From Finegoldia magna_J (GTDB lineage Bacteria > Bacillota > Clostridia > Tissierellales > Peptoniphilaceae), in assembly GCF_002243175.1 (NCBI RefSeq), contig NZ_NDYF01000001.1, positions 1 through 30,467 of the forward strand: 30,467 bases of DNA, in the 5' to 3' direction. The translations under genes and the position numbers were made by a program. Of this stretch, positions 7,501 to 15,021 are shown piece by piece; the stretch's first letter is position 1, and every line of letters begins with the position of its first letter. Below the pieces are notes generated by a model. That model was not told the origin of the DNA and ran no database searches. It worked only from the letters and a program-made list of their open reading frames with translations.

Positions 7501-8266
7501 AGCATCTCCTTTAGCCAAAATTGAAAGAGCAGCTATATTATACACATCTAAAGATGAAATTTCAAAAGATACATTAGATGAAATTAAAAGACTAGAAGCT
7601 AAGAATATTATTATAATAGGCGGAGAAAATTCTATTAAAGTAGAAGTATTAGACAAGTTAAAGAATAAAAAATATTCTGTAACTAGAATAGCTGGTAAAG
7701 ATAGATATAAGACAAGCTTAAAAATTGCAGAAAAAGTTATCCATAAGTCAAATTCTAAGCAATTACAAATAGCAAGTGGAGAAAACTTTGCAGATGCATT
7801 GGCAATAACTAATTTATCTAACCGAGATAACACACCAATATTACTTGTAGCAAAAGACACGATTGATTCTGAAAGTATGAAAACATTAAATAAATTAAAC
7901 TTAGAAAAGATAAACGTAGCTGGAGGAGAAAAATCAATCTCAAATAAAACTTTTAATACTATAAAATCTGTAGCTGAATCAAAAGTAGAGAGAATTTCAG
8001 GAGAAAATCGCTACGAAACAAGTTTTAAAATCGCTAAATTGATGAACAAAACAGATAAATTTATAATAGTAAGTGGAGAAAACTTTGCAGATAGTTTAGT
8101 GGCGTCTCCATATGCAGATAAAGAAAATGCGGTATTAGTATTAAGTACTAAAGATGAGTTATCATCAGAAATTAAAGAATATCTGACAAAAAACGATTCA
8201 ATAATAACTATAATAGGTGGAGAAAAATCAATATCTAATAAGATTGAAGAACAACTTAATAAATAA
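4532..8266 (+). CDS. Secreted adhesin-like protein with duplicated GLUG-type modules and three cell-wall-binding repeats
   Basis: A 1244-residue protein. I start it at ATG 4532, with AAAGGAG upstream; reading from TTG 4517 would begin in the ribosome binding site. A signal peptide (KKK core, hydrophobic stretch, cleavage probably after SLA near residue 33) is followed by an acidic low-complexity segment. Two related modules start near residues 99 and 595, each opening GTKxDPxxI and then repeats of the N.Y..G.I...S..GG..G type, resembling GLUG/parallel beta-helix adhesin repeats. Residues about 950-1244 hold three tandem copies of cell wall binding repeat 2 (RISGxxRxxT, ENFADALA/S, IIIGGEKSIS), which attach surface proteins non-covalently to the wall. 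There is no LPxTG anchor. It is probably a surface adhesin of unknown ligand, possibly iron-regulated. AT-rich like its neighbours. Confidence 0.85.
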   Translation: MKLDKKKIMALFLAGIMTTSMIPLESLANNEDDFSKSKFEQNLNEKTTKNKPDAVSNSTNKEDKPQDENENPSTHEDNHTENANEKTITVDELFKGQKGTKKDPYTINDTDQLIKFAYSLSKTQDYKGKYVELSSDIELNNDWVPVGLGEYAFNGHFDGKNHTINGLKIGSEDNLHKDPSEKDKKIVFYGLFGVLGANSYIENLKIDVDFNLISDSALYVGALAGYANGSTINNIEVTGKLIGKTTHPKTNIFVGGVISNGIRQKIVNSKSDIDIRVESDGGLAEGGGIMALSNRGLIFNCYSKGNISANANRVTKEGSTALGGICGVNAGTISNCYSTNDIISDCYTGFIGAITGWVTGIGSTFQSYYDKDSVLITDNATNNKNIIKPSVPIGWMVKGSGVSDEGMAYEGCISMDLKGMTKSEISSSLANILNSNLKKSRINLKKGSRSKDYWKKDENLAENILEWTNSSDFPVFSDKKTSVVYDTNTENLIKQLQMNSKEGVNEGDFYGRSKDKSLVVKVKFDKKGDIVDIMTLEGRVTKEEIDKIINKIDKISDIKNNKLKEALLKAVEKSKINDITDYSKLNYNIFEKGKGTKDDPFIIDTENQFLDFARSVNEEENYADKYVKLNKDIKLTKEWIVVGSQGKHPFKGDFNGNNHTISNMKLGSEKTPRQYRFAALFAVIDGGRVYNLNIKNFEIYNTILSEDRVFVAAVAGGIQNGAFIDNINVNGKIHSKSMRTQQYIGAIAGQSLKSSIINSAAEIQIDAKGESKDIYAGGLVGINAFGALFNNYSIGEITADSLLNKVSIGGLCGYQSGVIFNNYSSVNLNSTSPTTDVGELAGRSTGTGKNINNFYNKKSVVKVTGKSKKTKNGFGVVVNDSIVENAEAIDKLNDLDFVKKLNTNLSSESLKKAFDFVKADNKNNIKLKKWELNGGYPKLESSNSKSMKKIYRISGRNRELTAIEVSKKTYPNGTDTVIIANRETFSDTISASPLAKIERAAILYTSKDEISKDTLDEIKRLEAKNIIIIGGENSIKVEVLDKLKNKKYSVTRIAGKDRYKTSLKIAEKVIHKSNSKQLQIASGENFADALAITNLSNRDNTPILLVAKDTIDSESMKTLNKLNLEKINVAGGEKSISNKTFNTIKSVAESKVERISGENRYETSFKIAKLMNKTDKFIIVSGENFADSLVASPYADKENAVLVLSTKDELSSEIKEYLTKNDSIITIIGGEKSISNKIEEQLNK

Positions 8267-8270
8267 ACCT

Positions 8271-8305
8271 AAAACCAGCGTTTTATAATTAACAACGCTG
8301 GTTTT
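8271..8305. terminator. Intrinsic terminator between the adhesin gene and thiH
   Basis: A 12-bp stem, AAAACCAGCGTT (8271-8282) and AACGCTGGTTTT (8294-8305), ends in a T-run on the plus strand and in TTTTAGG on the minus strand. It lies between convergent genes and can serve both. Confidence 0.8.
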
Positions 8306-8309
8306 GATT

Positions 8310-9464
8310 TTACACATCAATGTAGTCGCTATACACAGGATACAAGTTGTACTTCTTCAAATCTTTTTCTACTTGGTCGACTGTTCGTGTGTCGTTGATT
8401 AAGAATTGTTCGTCGCCTTTATCTTTTTCATCATTACGTCTTCCAATTCCTGTGTCGACACTTGCGGAGATTTTGGTAGCTCCCATTAATAGTGACAAGT
8501 TACGAAATTCGTTGGATTCTCTGGTTGAGATTGTGATTTGCGCGAATGGCAAGAAGATTCTGGTTGCGATTATAAATTGCATCAATTTTGTCTCAGGAAC
8601 TTCTTTTATGTTCAAATCTTCTTCGTTTTTTGTTGGTCTGATTCGTGGAAATGATATGCTGATTTCTGCGTGTGGGTATTTTTTTTGCAGTAAATTTGCG
8701 TGCATTCCCAAGCAAAAACAGTCTTCAATTCCATCGGAAAGTCCGAACAATGCCCCGAATCCTACGCCACGAATTCCTCCCATGATTGCGCGTTCTTGTG
8801 TGTCCAATCGATAAGGAAAGCAAGATTTGTGTCCAGTTGGGTGATAGAATTTGTAGTTTGTGGGGTTGTATGTTTCTTGGAAAGCTGTGACGAAATCACA
8901 GCCTGCTTCGTGAAGTTTCTTGTAGTCTTCAACATTTGTAGGATACACTTCAACGCCAACTACGCGGAAATATTTCTTCGCCAATTTGACGGCATCACAT
9001 ATATAATCAACCGAGGAGTATTTTTGCGATTCTCCTGTTAGAATCAAAACGTCTTCGATTTTTTCACGTCTCATTTGTTTCATTTCAGATTCAATTTCAT
9101 CCATAGTAAGTTTCGCACGGACGATATCTGATTTCGCCCTGAATCCACAGTATTTGCAGCTGTTTTCGCAATAATTTGCGATGTAAAGTGGGCTGAACAA
9201 ATACACGTTGTTTCCAAAATATTGTAGTCTTAGTTTTTGTGAGATTTCTCCCAATTCTTCTATAAAATCAATTGCAGCATCACTCAACATATTGTAATAA
9301 TCAAAATGATCCAACGCTACGTTGTTTTTGATTTTCCCCAAAGTTCTTCTGACATCGTCAGCCGTCACATTTACGGATTTTACTTCATTTAATTTTTCAG
9401 ATAATTTATCGTAAATGTCCGAATGAATATCTTCCATATTATTAAAATATTTGAATTCTTCCAT
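8310..9464 (-). CDS. thiH: 2-iminoacetate synthase ThiH (tyrosine lyase, radical SAM)
   Basis: A 384-residue enzyme that splits tyrosine to dehydroglycine (2-iminoacetate) and p-cresol for thiazole synthesis under anaerobic conditions. The radical-SAM cluster motif CxxxCxxC is at Cys99, Cys103 and Cys106 (YCENSCKYCGF). The ThiH-type region GVEVYPTN...AGCDFVTAFQETYN follows, and the C-terminus (GIGRRND...EQFLINDTRTVDQVEKDL) is characteristic. Length matches the family. It follows thiG after a 7-bp gap. The Shine-Dalgarno sequence is weak (AGTAGG). Choice of ThiH over the oxygen-dependent glycine oxidase ThiO fits an anaerobe. Confidence 0.96.
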   Translation of the reverse strand: MEEFKYFNNMEDIHSDIYDKLSEKLNEVKSVNVTADDVRRTLGKIKNNVALDHFDYYNMLSDAAIDFIEELGEISQKLRLQYFGNNVYLFSPLYIANYCENSCKYCGFRAKSDIVRAKLTMDEIESEMKQMRREKIEDVLILTGESQKYSSVDYICDAVKLAKKYFRVVGVEVYPTNVEDYKKLHEAGCDFVTAFQETYNPTNYKFYHPTGHKSCFPYRLDTQERAIMGGIRGVGFGALFGLSDGIEDCFCLGMHANLLQKKYPHAEISISFPRIRPTKNEEDLNIKEVPETKLMQFIIATRIFLPFAQITISTRESNEFRNLSLLMGATKISASVDTGIGRRNDEKDKGDEQFLINDTRTVDQVEKDLKKYNLYPVYSDYIDV

Positions 9465-9471
9465 TTGTAGC

Positions 9472-10236
9472 CTACTTAAAGAAATCTCTGAGTGGAGATG
9501 AAGGGTCAGCGCCTGTTTCCAAAACTCTGCCCGGTTTTGCGATGTGAGCTAGTCTTCCAGCTTTGATTGCTAGTGCGAAAGCTTCTGCCATTTTGTTGAT
9601 GTCGCCACTTGTAGCGATGGCAGTGTTCGCCATGATTGCACTTGCGCCCATTTCCATAGCTTCACACGCTTGTGATGGTTTGCCGATTCCTGCATCCACA
9701 ATCACTGGCAAATCAATTTCGTTGATGATGATTTGGATGAAATCTTTGGTTGCAAGTCCCTTGTTGGATCCAATCGGAGAGCCCAATGGCATGATACAAC
9801 TTGCACCAGCTTCTTTCAAATCTCTCGCGAAGTTCAAATCTGGATACATATAAGGCATAACGACGAATCCTTCGTCCGCCAAAACTTTTGTAGCTTTCAA
9901 CGTTTCAACGTTGTCTGGAAGTAAGTACTTGCTGTCACGCATGATTTCTATTTTCACGAAATTGCCGCAGCCCATTTCACGCGCAAGTCTTGCAATTCTA
10001 ATAGCTTCGTCTGCGTTTCTCGCTCCAGATGTGTTCGGAATTATCGTCACATTTTCTGGAATAAAGTTCAAAATATTTTTCGTATCGTCTGTATTTGCAC
10101 GTCTAAGTGCCACAGTAATCATCTCGCAGCCTGCAGATTCTACGCAAGCTTTGATAAGGTTGGGATCGTACTTTCCAGATCCAAGAATAAATCTCGAGTC
10201 AAAAGATTTGCCACCCAAAATCAATTTATCTTCCAT
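9472..10236 (-). CDS. thiG: Thiazole synthase ThiG
   Basis: A 254-residue TIM-barrel enzyme that joins 1-deoxyxylulose 5-phosphate, dehydroglycine and ThiS-thiocarboxylate sulfur into the thiazole phosphate of thiamin. Opening LGGKSFDSRFILGSGKY, then NTSGARNADEAIRIARLARE, and the Schiff-base lysine Lys95 in NFVKIEIM are visible. The phosphate-binding loops are MPLGSPIGSNKGL and DAGIGKPSQA. Length is typical. GGAGG precedes ATG 10236. Its start overlaps the end of thiF by 11 bases, implying translational coupling. Confidence 0.97.
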   Translation of the reverse strand: MEDKLILGGKSFDSRFILGSGKYDPNLIKACVESAGCEMITVALRRANTDDTKNILNFIPENVTIIPNTSGARNADEAIRIARLAREMGCGNFVKIEIMRDSKYLLPDNVETLKATKVLADEGFVVMPYMYPDLNFARDLKEAGASCIMPLGSPIGSNKGLATKDFIQIIINEIDLPVIVDAGIGKPSQACEAMEMGASAIMANTAIATSGDINKMAEAFALAIKAGRLAHIAKPGRVLETGADPSSPLRDFFK

Positions 10237-10822
10237 TATTTTCCTCCAATAACCAATTGAGTGCGATTATAGCTTGTGTGCTTGCCGCCATCATCACGTT
10301 TGGATAGTACAAACCGATGTCTGTCTTCGTTTCAAAATCGCCACAAACTACAATGTTGTTCATTTTTTTAACTTTTATATCTAATTTTTTCACGCCGCCA
10401 ATTCCAGACACCGATATTAGTTTTTTGTCAGTTCCGATAAAATGCTCCAACACCAATGACTTTGCGTATTCGTCATCGAACGCCTCGATTACGATATCGT
10501 AGCCGTCGGTCAATTCGTCGATGTTACTTTCAGTAACTTTGATGTTTTCAACAGAAATATTTGCAAATGACAAAAACTCATCGCAAATTTCCTTGAACGC
10601 ATCGACCTTGTACTTGCCGACATCAGTTGGTCTGTAGATTTGTCTGTTCAAATTGGAATATTCAACTGTGTCGTAGTCCACGATTTTGATGGTGCCAATG
10701 CCTGATTTTGCAAGCAAAAAGCATGAATTGGTGCCCAAACCACCACAGCCAAGGATTAAAATTTTGGAATTTCTGAAAATGTCTGTGTGTTCGGGGATTT
10801 GTCTTTTAAAAATTTCCTGCAT
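10226..10822 (-). CDS. thiF: ThiS adenylyltransferase ThiF (short family-2 type)
   Basis: A 198-residue E1-like enzyme that adenylates the C-terminal glycine of ThiS so it can be thiolated. The nucleotide-binding loop ILGCGGLGTN is at about residues 24-32 and the E1 signature DYDTVEYSNLNRQIYR at about 49-64. I start it at ATG 10822, where GGAGG lies seven bases upstream, one base after the thiS stop; a longer reading would run back into thiS. It is shorter than E. coli ThiF (about 250 residues) and lacks its paired zinc cysteines, as expected for the short ThiF form of anaerobic Firmicutes. Confidence 0.93.
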   Translation of the reverse strand: MQEIFKRQIPEHTDIFRNSKILILGCGGLGTNSCFLLAKSGIGTIKIVDYDTVEYSNLNRQIYRPTDVGKYKVDAFKEICDEFLSFANISVENIKVTESNIDELTDGYDIVIEAFDDEYAKSLVLEHFIGTDKKLISVSGIGGVKKLDIKVKKMNNIVVCGDFETKTDIGLYYPNVMMAASTQAIIALNWLLEENNGR

Positions 10823-10823
10823 T

Positions 10824-11021
10824 TTAACCTCCTCCAACAAATGAAAACACCTCGATTTCATCGTTATTAGTGACGATAAAATTATCGTAGTCGATTTTTT
10901 TGACGAGGTTTTTGTTCACTTCGCAAACCGTCAACTCCACATTGAAGTTCAAATCTTCAAGAACTTTTCTCAAAGAAGAATTTTCTTCGAATGGATATTT
11001 GACAGAATTTACAGTAATCAT
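10824..11021 (-). CDS. thiS: Sulfur carrier protein ThiS
   Basis: A 65-residue ubiquitin-like protein ending FSFVGGG. The terminal Gly-Gly is adenylated by ThiF and carries sulfur as a thiocarboxylate to ThiG. The spacing of hydrophobic strands (MITVNSVKYPF, SLRKVLEDL, IEVFSFV) fits the beta-grasp fold. The start at 11021 has GGGGTG just upstream. It is the first gene of thiSFGH, behind the hairpin-bearing leader. thiC, thiE and thiD are not in the window. Confidence 0.94.
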   Translation of the reverse strand: MITVNSVKYPFEENSSLRKVLEDLNFNVELTVCEVNKNLVKKIDYDNFIVTNNDEIEVFSFVGGG

Positions 11022-11033
11022 ATTTCACCCCCC

Positions 11034-11131
11034 TAAAAAAAATAACACGAAGGAAACCTACACCCGCGGTGGTGTACCCCTTCGTGTTAAACACTCTGTG
11101 ATTATTATAGCACATTAATTTGAATTTTCAA
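11034..11131 (-). promoter_or_regulatory. thiSFGH promoter and leader with intrinsic-terminator (attenuator-like) hairpin
   Basis: On the minus strand TTGAAA (11131-11126) and TATAAT (11109-11104) are 16 bp apart. The transcript would start near 11097, giving a leader of about 75 nt. A hairpin at 11088-11044 has a 10-bp outer stem (AACACGAAGG/CCTTCGTGTT) and a 6-bp inner stem (TACACC/GGTGTA) around an ACCGCG loop. The outer stem is followed at once by ATTTTTTTT and then the thiS ribosome binding site. Position and T-run indicate transcription attenuation. The leader is too short for, and lacks the CUGAGA motif of, a TPP riboswitch. Confidence 0.65.
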
Positions 11132-11242
11132 AAATTTATCCGAGAAATTTGTCACACAAATTTTCAAATTTGCCATATCAATTTGATTATTAAAAAAGAA
11201 TAAAGGGTATACAATTTACAGCGAAACAAAAGGAGGAATGTT

Positions 11243-11854
11243 ATGAAATTATATTACGCACCAGGCACATGCGCTGTTGCTTGTTGGATTGCTTTGGAAT
11301 GGGCAGGCGCAGATTACGAGGTAGAAAAGGTACAACTTGGAACAGATGAATACAGAAAAATCAATCCGTTGGGAGCAGTTCCAGCGCTAGATATCGGAGA
11401 AGGCATTGTGAGAAGCGAATTGGCTGCAATTCTTCGCTACATTTTGAACAAATACCCTGAAAAAGATTTGGGAGCTGACGAATCTCCTGAAGATAAGTTC
11501 CAATTCGATGAAATAATGGCTTTTATGACTGGAGATTTCCATCCAGCATTTGAAGCGTTGTTCGTACCAGCTGGCTTGACAACATCAACTGACGAAGCAG
11601 AGATTGATAAAATCAAACAAAAATCATTTGAAACTATCGACAAAATGATGACACATTTGGACAGGTTGATCGGCGACGGCGATCACGTTTACAAAAACAA
11701 GAAAACAGTCTTAGATCCTTACGTTTACATTCTTACACGTTGGAGCGAATTTACTCCAAAATCTTGGAAAGAATATCCAAACATCAAGAGAGTTTCAGAA
11801 ACAATCGAAAAGGACGAAGTGGTACAAGAAATCGTGAAAAAATCACAACAATAA
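11243..11854 (+). CDS. Glutathione S-transferase family protein
   Basis: A 203-residue protein with the canonical GST layout. The thioredoxin-like N-terminal domain (residues 1-78) has YYAPGTCAVACWIAL at the glutathione end, NPLGAVPAL with the cis-proline, and RSELAAILRYI (the E/S-A pair for the gamma-glutamyl group). An all-helical C-terminal domain follows, about 90-203. GSTs conjugate or reduce electrophiles with glutathione. They are uncommon in anaerobic Firmicutes that usually lack glutathione, so the thiol used is unclear. AAAGGAGG precedes ATG 11243. It is flanked by its own leader and terminator, so probably monocistronic. Confidence 0.88.
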   Translation: MKLYYAPGTCAVACWIALEWAGADYEVEKVQLGTDEYRKINPLGAVPALDIGEGIVRSELAAILRYILNKYPEKDLGADESPEDKFQFDEIMAFMTGDFHPAFEALFVPAGLTTSTDEAEIDKIKQKSFETIDKMMTHLDRLIGDGDHVYKNKKTVLDPYVYILTRWSEFTPKSWKEYPNIKRVSETIEKDEVVQEIVKKSQQ

Positions 11855-11863
11855 GAAAAAATT

Positions 11864-11897
11864 TTCGGTGTAGAAATGTCTGCACCGATTTTTTATT
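11864..11897 (+). terminator. Intrinsic terminator after the GST gene
   Basis: A 9-bp stem (CGGTGTAGA at 11866-11874, TCTGCACCG at 11879-11887, one G-T pair) with a 4-base loop, followed by ATTTTTTATTT. Confidence 0.85.
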
Positions 11898-11951
11898 TGT
11901 ACAAATACAGTGATATAATATAGGTAATAAGCTTAAAAGGGGTTTTTGAAT

Positions 11952-12653
11952 ATGAATGATGAATGTCTGTTGTGCGGGAAACCGTTAGAATATTTGGACG
12001 AATCTGTGGAGATGGAGTGTGCAATATGTCATAAAAAAGAACTCAGCAACGTGAGATGCGTCGATGGTCATTATGTGTGCAATGAATGCCACACTGATGG
12101 TATGGATGTGATTTGGGGGATTTGCAAGAATTCTACATCCAAAAATCCAATCGAAATTATGGATAAAATGATGGACGAATCTTTTTGTCACATGCACGGC
12201 CCAGAACATCACATTATGGTAGGCGCGGCGCTTTTGACAGCGTTCAAAAATGCTGGTGGAGATATTAATTTGAACAAAAGTTTGAAGGAAATGAGAACGC
12301 GTGGCAAACAAGTACCTGGTGGAACTTGTGGTTTTTGGGGAGCGTGTGGTGCTGGAATTAGCGCAGGAATTTTCATGTCGATTGTCACAGGTTCATCTCC
12401 ACTTGCGAAGAAAACTTGGGGAATGGCGAACAAGATGACTTCCAAAGCGTTGGAATCTATCGGAGAAGTCGGTGGACCTCGTTGTTGCAAGAGAGATTCG
12501 TATATTTCGATTTTGGATGCGATAGAATTTGCCAATGAAAACTTGGGCGTTGAGATGGAATCCAGCGATATTGCGTGCAAATGGTCCAAGCATAACAACC
12601 AATGCATAGGACTGCGTTGTCCATTTTTCGACAAAAACCACATTAATAATTAG
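11952..12653 (+). CDS. DUF5714-type cysteine-rich protein of unknown function
   Basis: A 233-residue protein. I start it at ATG 11952 rather than TTG 11946, because AAAGGGG is about nine bases away. The N-terminus holds a zinc-ribbon-like set: Cys5/Cys8, Cys23/Cys26, Cys36, Cys43/Cys46 and several His. The rest has HMHGPEHH, a glycine-cysteine-rich core (PGGTCGFWGACGAGISAG), GPRCCKRD, and C-terminal cysteines (NQCIGLRCPFF). This matches a family known as DUF5714, seen mainly in strict anaerobes and archaea. The many conserved Cys/His suggest metal or Fe-S binding, but the role is unknown. The ComM-like gene follows after 16 bp and is probably co-transcribed. Confidence 0.8.
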   Translation: MNDECLLCGKPLEYLDESVEMECAICHKKELSNVRCVDGHYVCNECHTDGMDVIWGICKNSTSKNPIEIMDKMMDESFCHMHGPEHHIMVGAALLTAFKNAGGDINLNKSLKEMRTRGKQVPGGTCGFWGACGAGISAGIFMSIVTGSSPLAKKTWGMANKMTSKALESIGEVGGPRCCKRDSYISILDAIEFANENLGVEMESSDIACKWSKHNNQCIGLRCPFFDKNHINN

Positions 12654-12669
12654 ATAACAAGGAGAAATT

Positions 12670-14190
12670 ATGTATTCGAAAGTTAACACGTGTTGTTTGG
12701 AAGGGTTGAACGGATATGTCGTGGAATGCGAATGCGACCTTGCGAATGGTCTCAGATCGTTTAACATCGTTGGTCTTCCCGACACTTCTATAAAAGAATC
12801 CAAGGAAAGAGTGCGTTCTGCGATTGAAAACACTGGAATCAGATTTCCGGTGAAACGTATCACGATTAATTTGGCGCCGGCAAATTTGAGAAAAGAAGGA
12901 TCGCAGCTAGACCTTGCGATTGCGATGGCGATATTGCAATCAATGGGAGTAGTGGAAGATTTTTCAGAAAAATGGGCATTCATCGGCGAACTATCATTGG
13001 ACGGACGATTGAACCCAGTCAACGGATCGTTGTGCATGGTTTTGTCACTGAAAGATTTGGGATACGAACGAGTTTACATACCCAAACAAAACGCACAAGA
13101 ATGCAGCATGGTCAAAGGAATCGAGAAAGTTTGTGTGGAAAGCTTGGATGAAATCATCAGGATTTTGAATGGCGAACAAGAATTGAAAATCTTAGATGAC
13201 ATTGACATCATGCAACAAGAAATACAATACGACGTCGATTTTTCGGACATAAAAGGGCAGAAATTCCTCAAAAGAGCCATGGAAATATCTGCGGCGGGAT
13301 TTCACAATTTGTTGATGATTGGGCCACCTGGAAGCGGCAAAACAATGTCTGCGATGAGACTCAGCACGATTTTGCCCGACATGATCTTCGATGAAATAAT
13401 GGAAACCACGAAAATTTACTCCGTCGCAGGACTTCTTGGAGAAAAAAATATCGTAACCACAAGACCGTTTCGTTCGCCTCACCACACTGCAAGCCAAGTC
13501 AGCCTAATAGGTGGAGGCAGAGTTCCAAAACCAGGGGAAATCAGCCTCGCTCACAATGGCGCATTGTTCCTTGACGAGCTTCCAGAATTTTCCAAGTCGA
13601 CAATAGAAGTGTTGCGCCAACCACTCGAAACGAAAAACATCACGATTACAAGAGTCAACGCGTCCTTGTCTTATCCAGCAAACTTCCTATTTGTCGCAGG
13701 AATGAATCCGTGTCCGTGCGGATACTACGGAGATCCAAACCACGAATGTACTTGCTCGCAAAACCAAATCGCAAATTATCTCAACAAAGTCAGCCGCCCG
13801 ATACTCGATAGAATCGACATACACGTCGAAGTTTCGCCAGTAAAATTGGACGAACTCACAACAGATGAACAATGCGACACATCAGAACAAATCAAAAAAC
13901 GCGTGGAAGCTGCACGAGAAATCCAAAAACAACGCTTCAAAAACGAAAAAATCACTACCAATTCGCAAATGAACACAAAACAAATTCGTAAATACTGCAA
14001 ATTAAACGACGAACTAAACTCCATCATACAGTTAGCGTTCGAAAAATACAAATTCTCCGCCAGATCATTCGACAAAATCCTCAAAATATCACGCACAATC
14101 GCGGATTTGGACGGAAAAGAAAACATTGAAGCCAAGCATTTGATGGAAGCCATCAGATATAGAACAGTGGATCAAAAATATTGGGGGTAG
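12670..14190 (+). CDS. ComM/YifB-family Mg-chelatase-like AAA+ ATPase
   Basis: A 506-residue protein. The N-terminal domain (1-170) has the ChlI/Lon-protease-like fold of YifB (SFNIVGLPDTSIKESKERVR, INLAPANLRKEGSQLDLAIA). The AAA+ domain has Walker A GPPGSGKT at 218-225, FRSPHHTAS, Walker B ALFLDELPEF, and a cysteine set CPCGYYGDP...CTCS. The C-terminal Mg-chelatase-like domain ends RTIADLDGKENIEAKHLMEAI. ComM is a hexameric helicase that promotes branch migration during natural transformation in Gram-negatives; in Firmicutes its role is less clear. AAGGAG lies seven bases before ATG 12670. Confidence 0.93.
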   Translation: MYSKVNTCCLEGLNGYVVECECDLANGLRSFNIVGLPDTSIKESKERVRSAIENTGIRFPVKRITINLAPANLRKEGSQLDLAIAMAILQSMGVVEDFSEKWAFIGELSLDGRLNPVNGSLCMVLSLKDLGYERVYIPKQNAQECSMVKGIEKVCVESLDEIIRILNGEQELKILDDIDIMQQEIQYDVDFSDIKGQKFLKRAMEISAAGFHNLLMIGPPGSGKTMSAMRLSTILPDMIFDEIMETTKIYSVAGLLGEKNIVTTRPFRSPHHTASQVSLIGGGRVPKPGEISLAHNGALFLDELPEFSKSTIEVLRQPLETKNITITRVNASLSYPANFLFVAGMNPCPCGYYGDPNHECTCSQNQIANYLNKVSRPILDRIDIHVEVSPVKLDELTTDEQCDTSEQIKKRVEAAREIQKQRFKNEKITTNSQMNTKQIRKYCKLNDELNSIIQLAFEKYKFSARSFDKILKISRTIADLDGKENIEAKHLMEAIRYRTVDQKYWG

Positions 14191-14211
14191 GCATAATGAA
14201 AAGGAGAGAAG

Positions 14212-14754
14212 ATGAAAATACAACTGGAAAGATTTGCCGATAAGCACAAGGAAAAGATATGGAGAGATGGATTTTGCGAAGAATCACCCGAGTGGGCTAA
14301 GTTCAACGGACCATATTTTGAAGATGATGTTCATTATGAAAGCTTAGAATCATTTGAAAAATCAGATATTTGGAAATATCTTCAACAAGCGAATTGCAGA
14401 GCTATATTAGTAGACGGTGTTGTCGTTGGTATGGTATCTCAAAATTGGATTGATGAGAAAACTAGATGGATGGAGATAGGGATTGTGATTTACGACGAAA
14501 ATTACTGGAACAAATCCATAGGAACGAGAGCCCTCAAATTGTGGATAAACGAAGTGTTCAATGATAACTCACAAATCGAACATCTAGGACTGACTACGTT
14601 TAGTGGCAATCCACGAATGATGAAGGCTGCAGAAAAAATCGGATTCATACAAGAGGCAAGAATCAGAAAAGTTCGATATTGGAACGGCATATATTACGAC
14701 AGTATGAAATACGGTGTTACACGAGACGAATGGGAAAAACTCTCTCAGGAATAA
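14212..14754 (+). CDS. GNAT-family N-acetyltransferase (RimJ/RimL-like)
   Basis: A 180-residue acetyltransferase. The acetyl-CoA-binding segment is NKSIGTRALKLWINEVF, followed by LGLTTFSGNPRMMKAAEKIGFIQEARIRK, the usual RimJ/L ending (N..S...EK.GF..EG..R). These enzymes transfer acetyl groups to N-terminal amines or small molecules; the substrate cannot be inferred. GGAG precedes ATG 14212, 21 bp after the ComM-like gene, so they may share a transcript that ends at the hairpin downstream. Confidence 0.9.
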   Translation: MKIQLERFADKHKEKIWRDGFCEESPEWAKFNGPYFEDDVHYESLESFEKSDIWKYLQQANCRAILVDGVVVGMVSQNWIDEKTRWMEIGIVIYDENYWNKSIGTRALKLWINEVFNDNSQIEHLGLTTFSGNPRMMKAAEKIGFIQEARIRKVRYWNGIYYDSMKYGVTRDEWEKLSQE

Positions 14755-14802
14755 AAAAATATTTAGTATAAAAAAATTTTTGAAAATAATCAATAACCAA
14801 CC

Positions 14803-14838
14803 AAAACTCTCGCAAGAATTAACTTACGAGAGTTTTTC
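14803..14838. terminator. Intrinsic terminator after the GNAT gene
   Basis: Stem ACTCTCG (14806-14812) and CGAGAGT (14827-14833), extended by AAG/CTT inside past one mismatch, followed by TTTT. Its outer arms and flanks resemble the terminator at 21903-21935, which lies at the same place relative to the duplicated dehydrogenase 3' end. Confidence 0.75.
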
Positions 14839-14846
14839 ATTTACAA

Positions 14847-15021
14847 CATTAAATTTTAAAATCTTTGTGTAGTCTGAGTATTTCGACAAGCATTCCATCA
14901 CGATATTTGGCTAGTGATTCGTGAGTGTTGCCGATGTCCGCTGGTCTGTTTTTGATTGCTTCGTGAACCCCGTCGACAGTTTTCTTTTAATCTCATCTGT
15001 GAATTCGTACCATGTTGCACA
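14847..15021 (-). pseudogene. 3' fragment of a 3-hydroxyacyl-CoA dehydrogenase-type gene (left copy of the island repeat)
   Basis: This stretch is about 91% identical (about 14 mismatches and one 1-base gap over 176 columns, counted by eye) to 21945-22120, the 3' end of the intact dehydrogenase gene, and has the same orientation. It preserves coding for ATWYEFTDEIK and, after a 1-base deletion near 14989, for the rest of the family's C-terminus down to the stop at 14849. Homology ends abruptly at CATGTTGCACA (15011-15021). It has no start or upstream part, so it is a relic, not a gene. Confidence 0.85.

Noticed and set aside
8347..9041. Plus-strand open frames over thiH
   Set aside because: They are antisense to a clear radical-SAM enzyme, lack ribosome binding sites and encode low-complexity Ser/Cys/Phe-rich peptides typical of antisense reading.
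11022..11242. TPP riboswitch before thiS
   Set aside because: The space between promoter and start is about 75 nt and the conserved TPP-element motifs are absent on the minus strand.
12393..13037. 214-codon minus-strand frame across the DUF5714 and ComM-like genes
   Set aside because: It spans two well-supported plus-strand genes and shows no recognisable domain or ribosome binding site.
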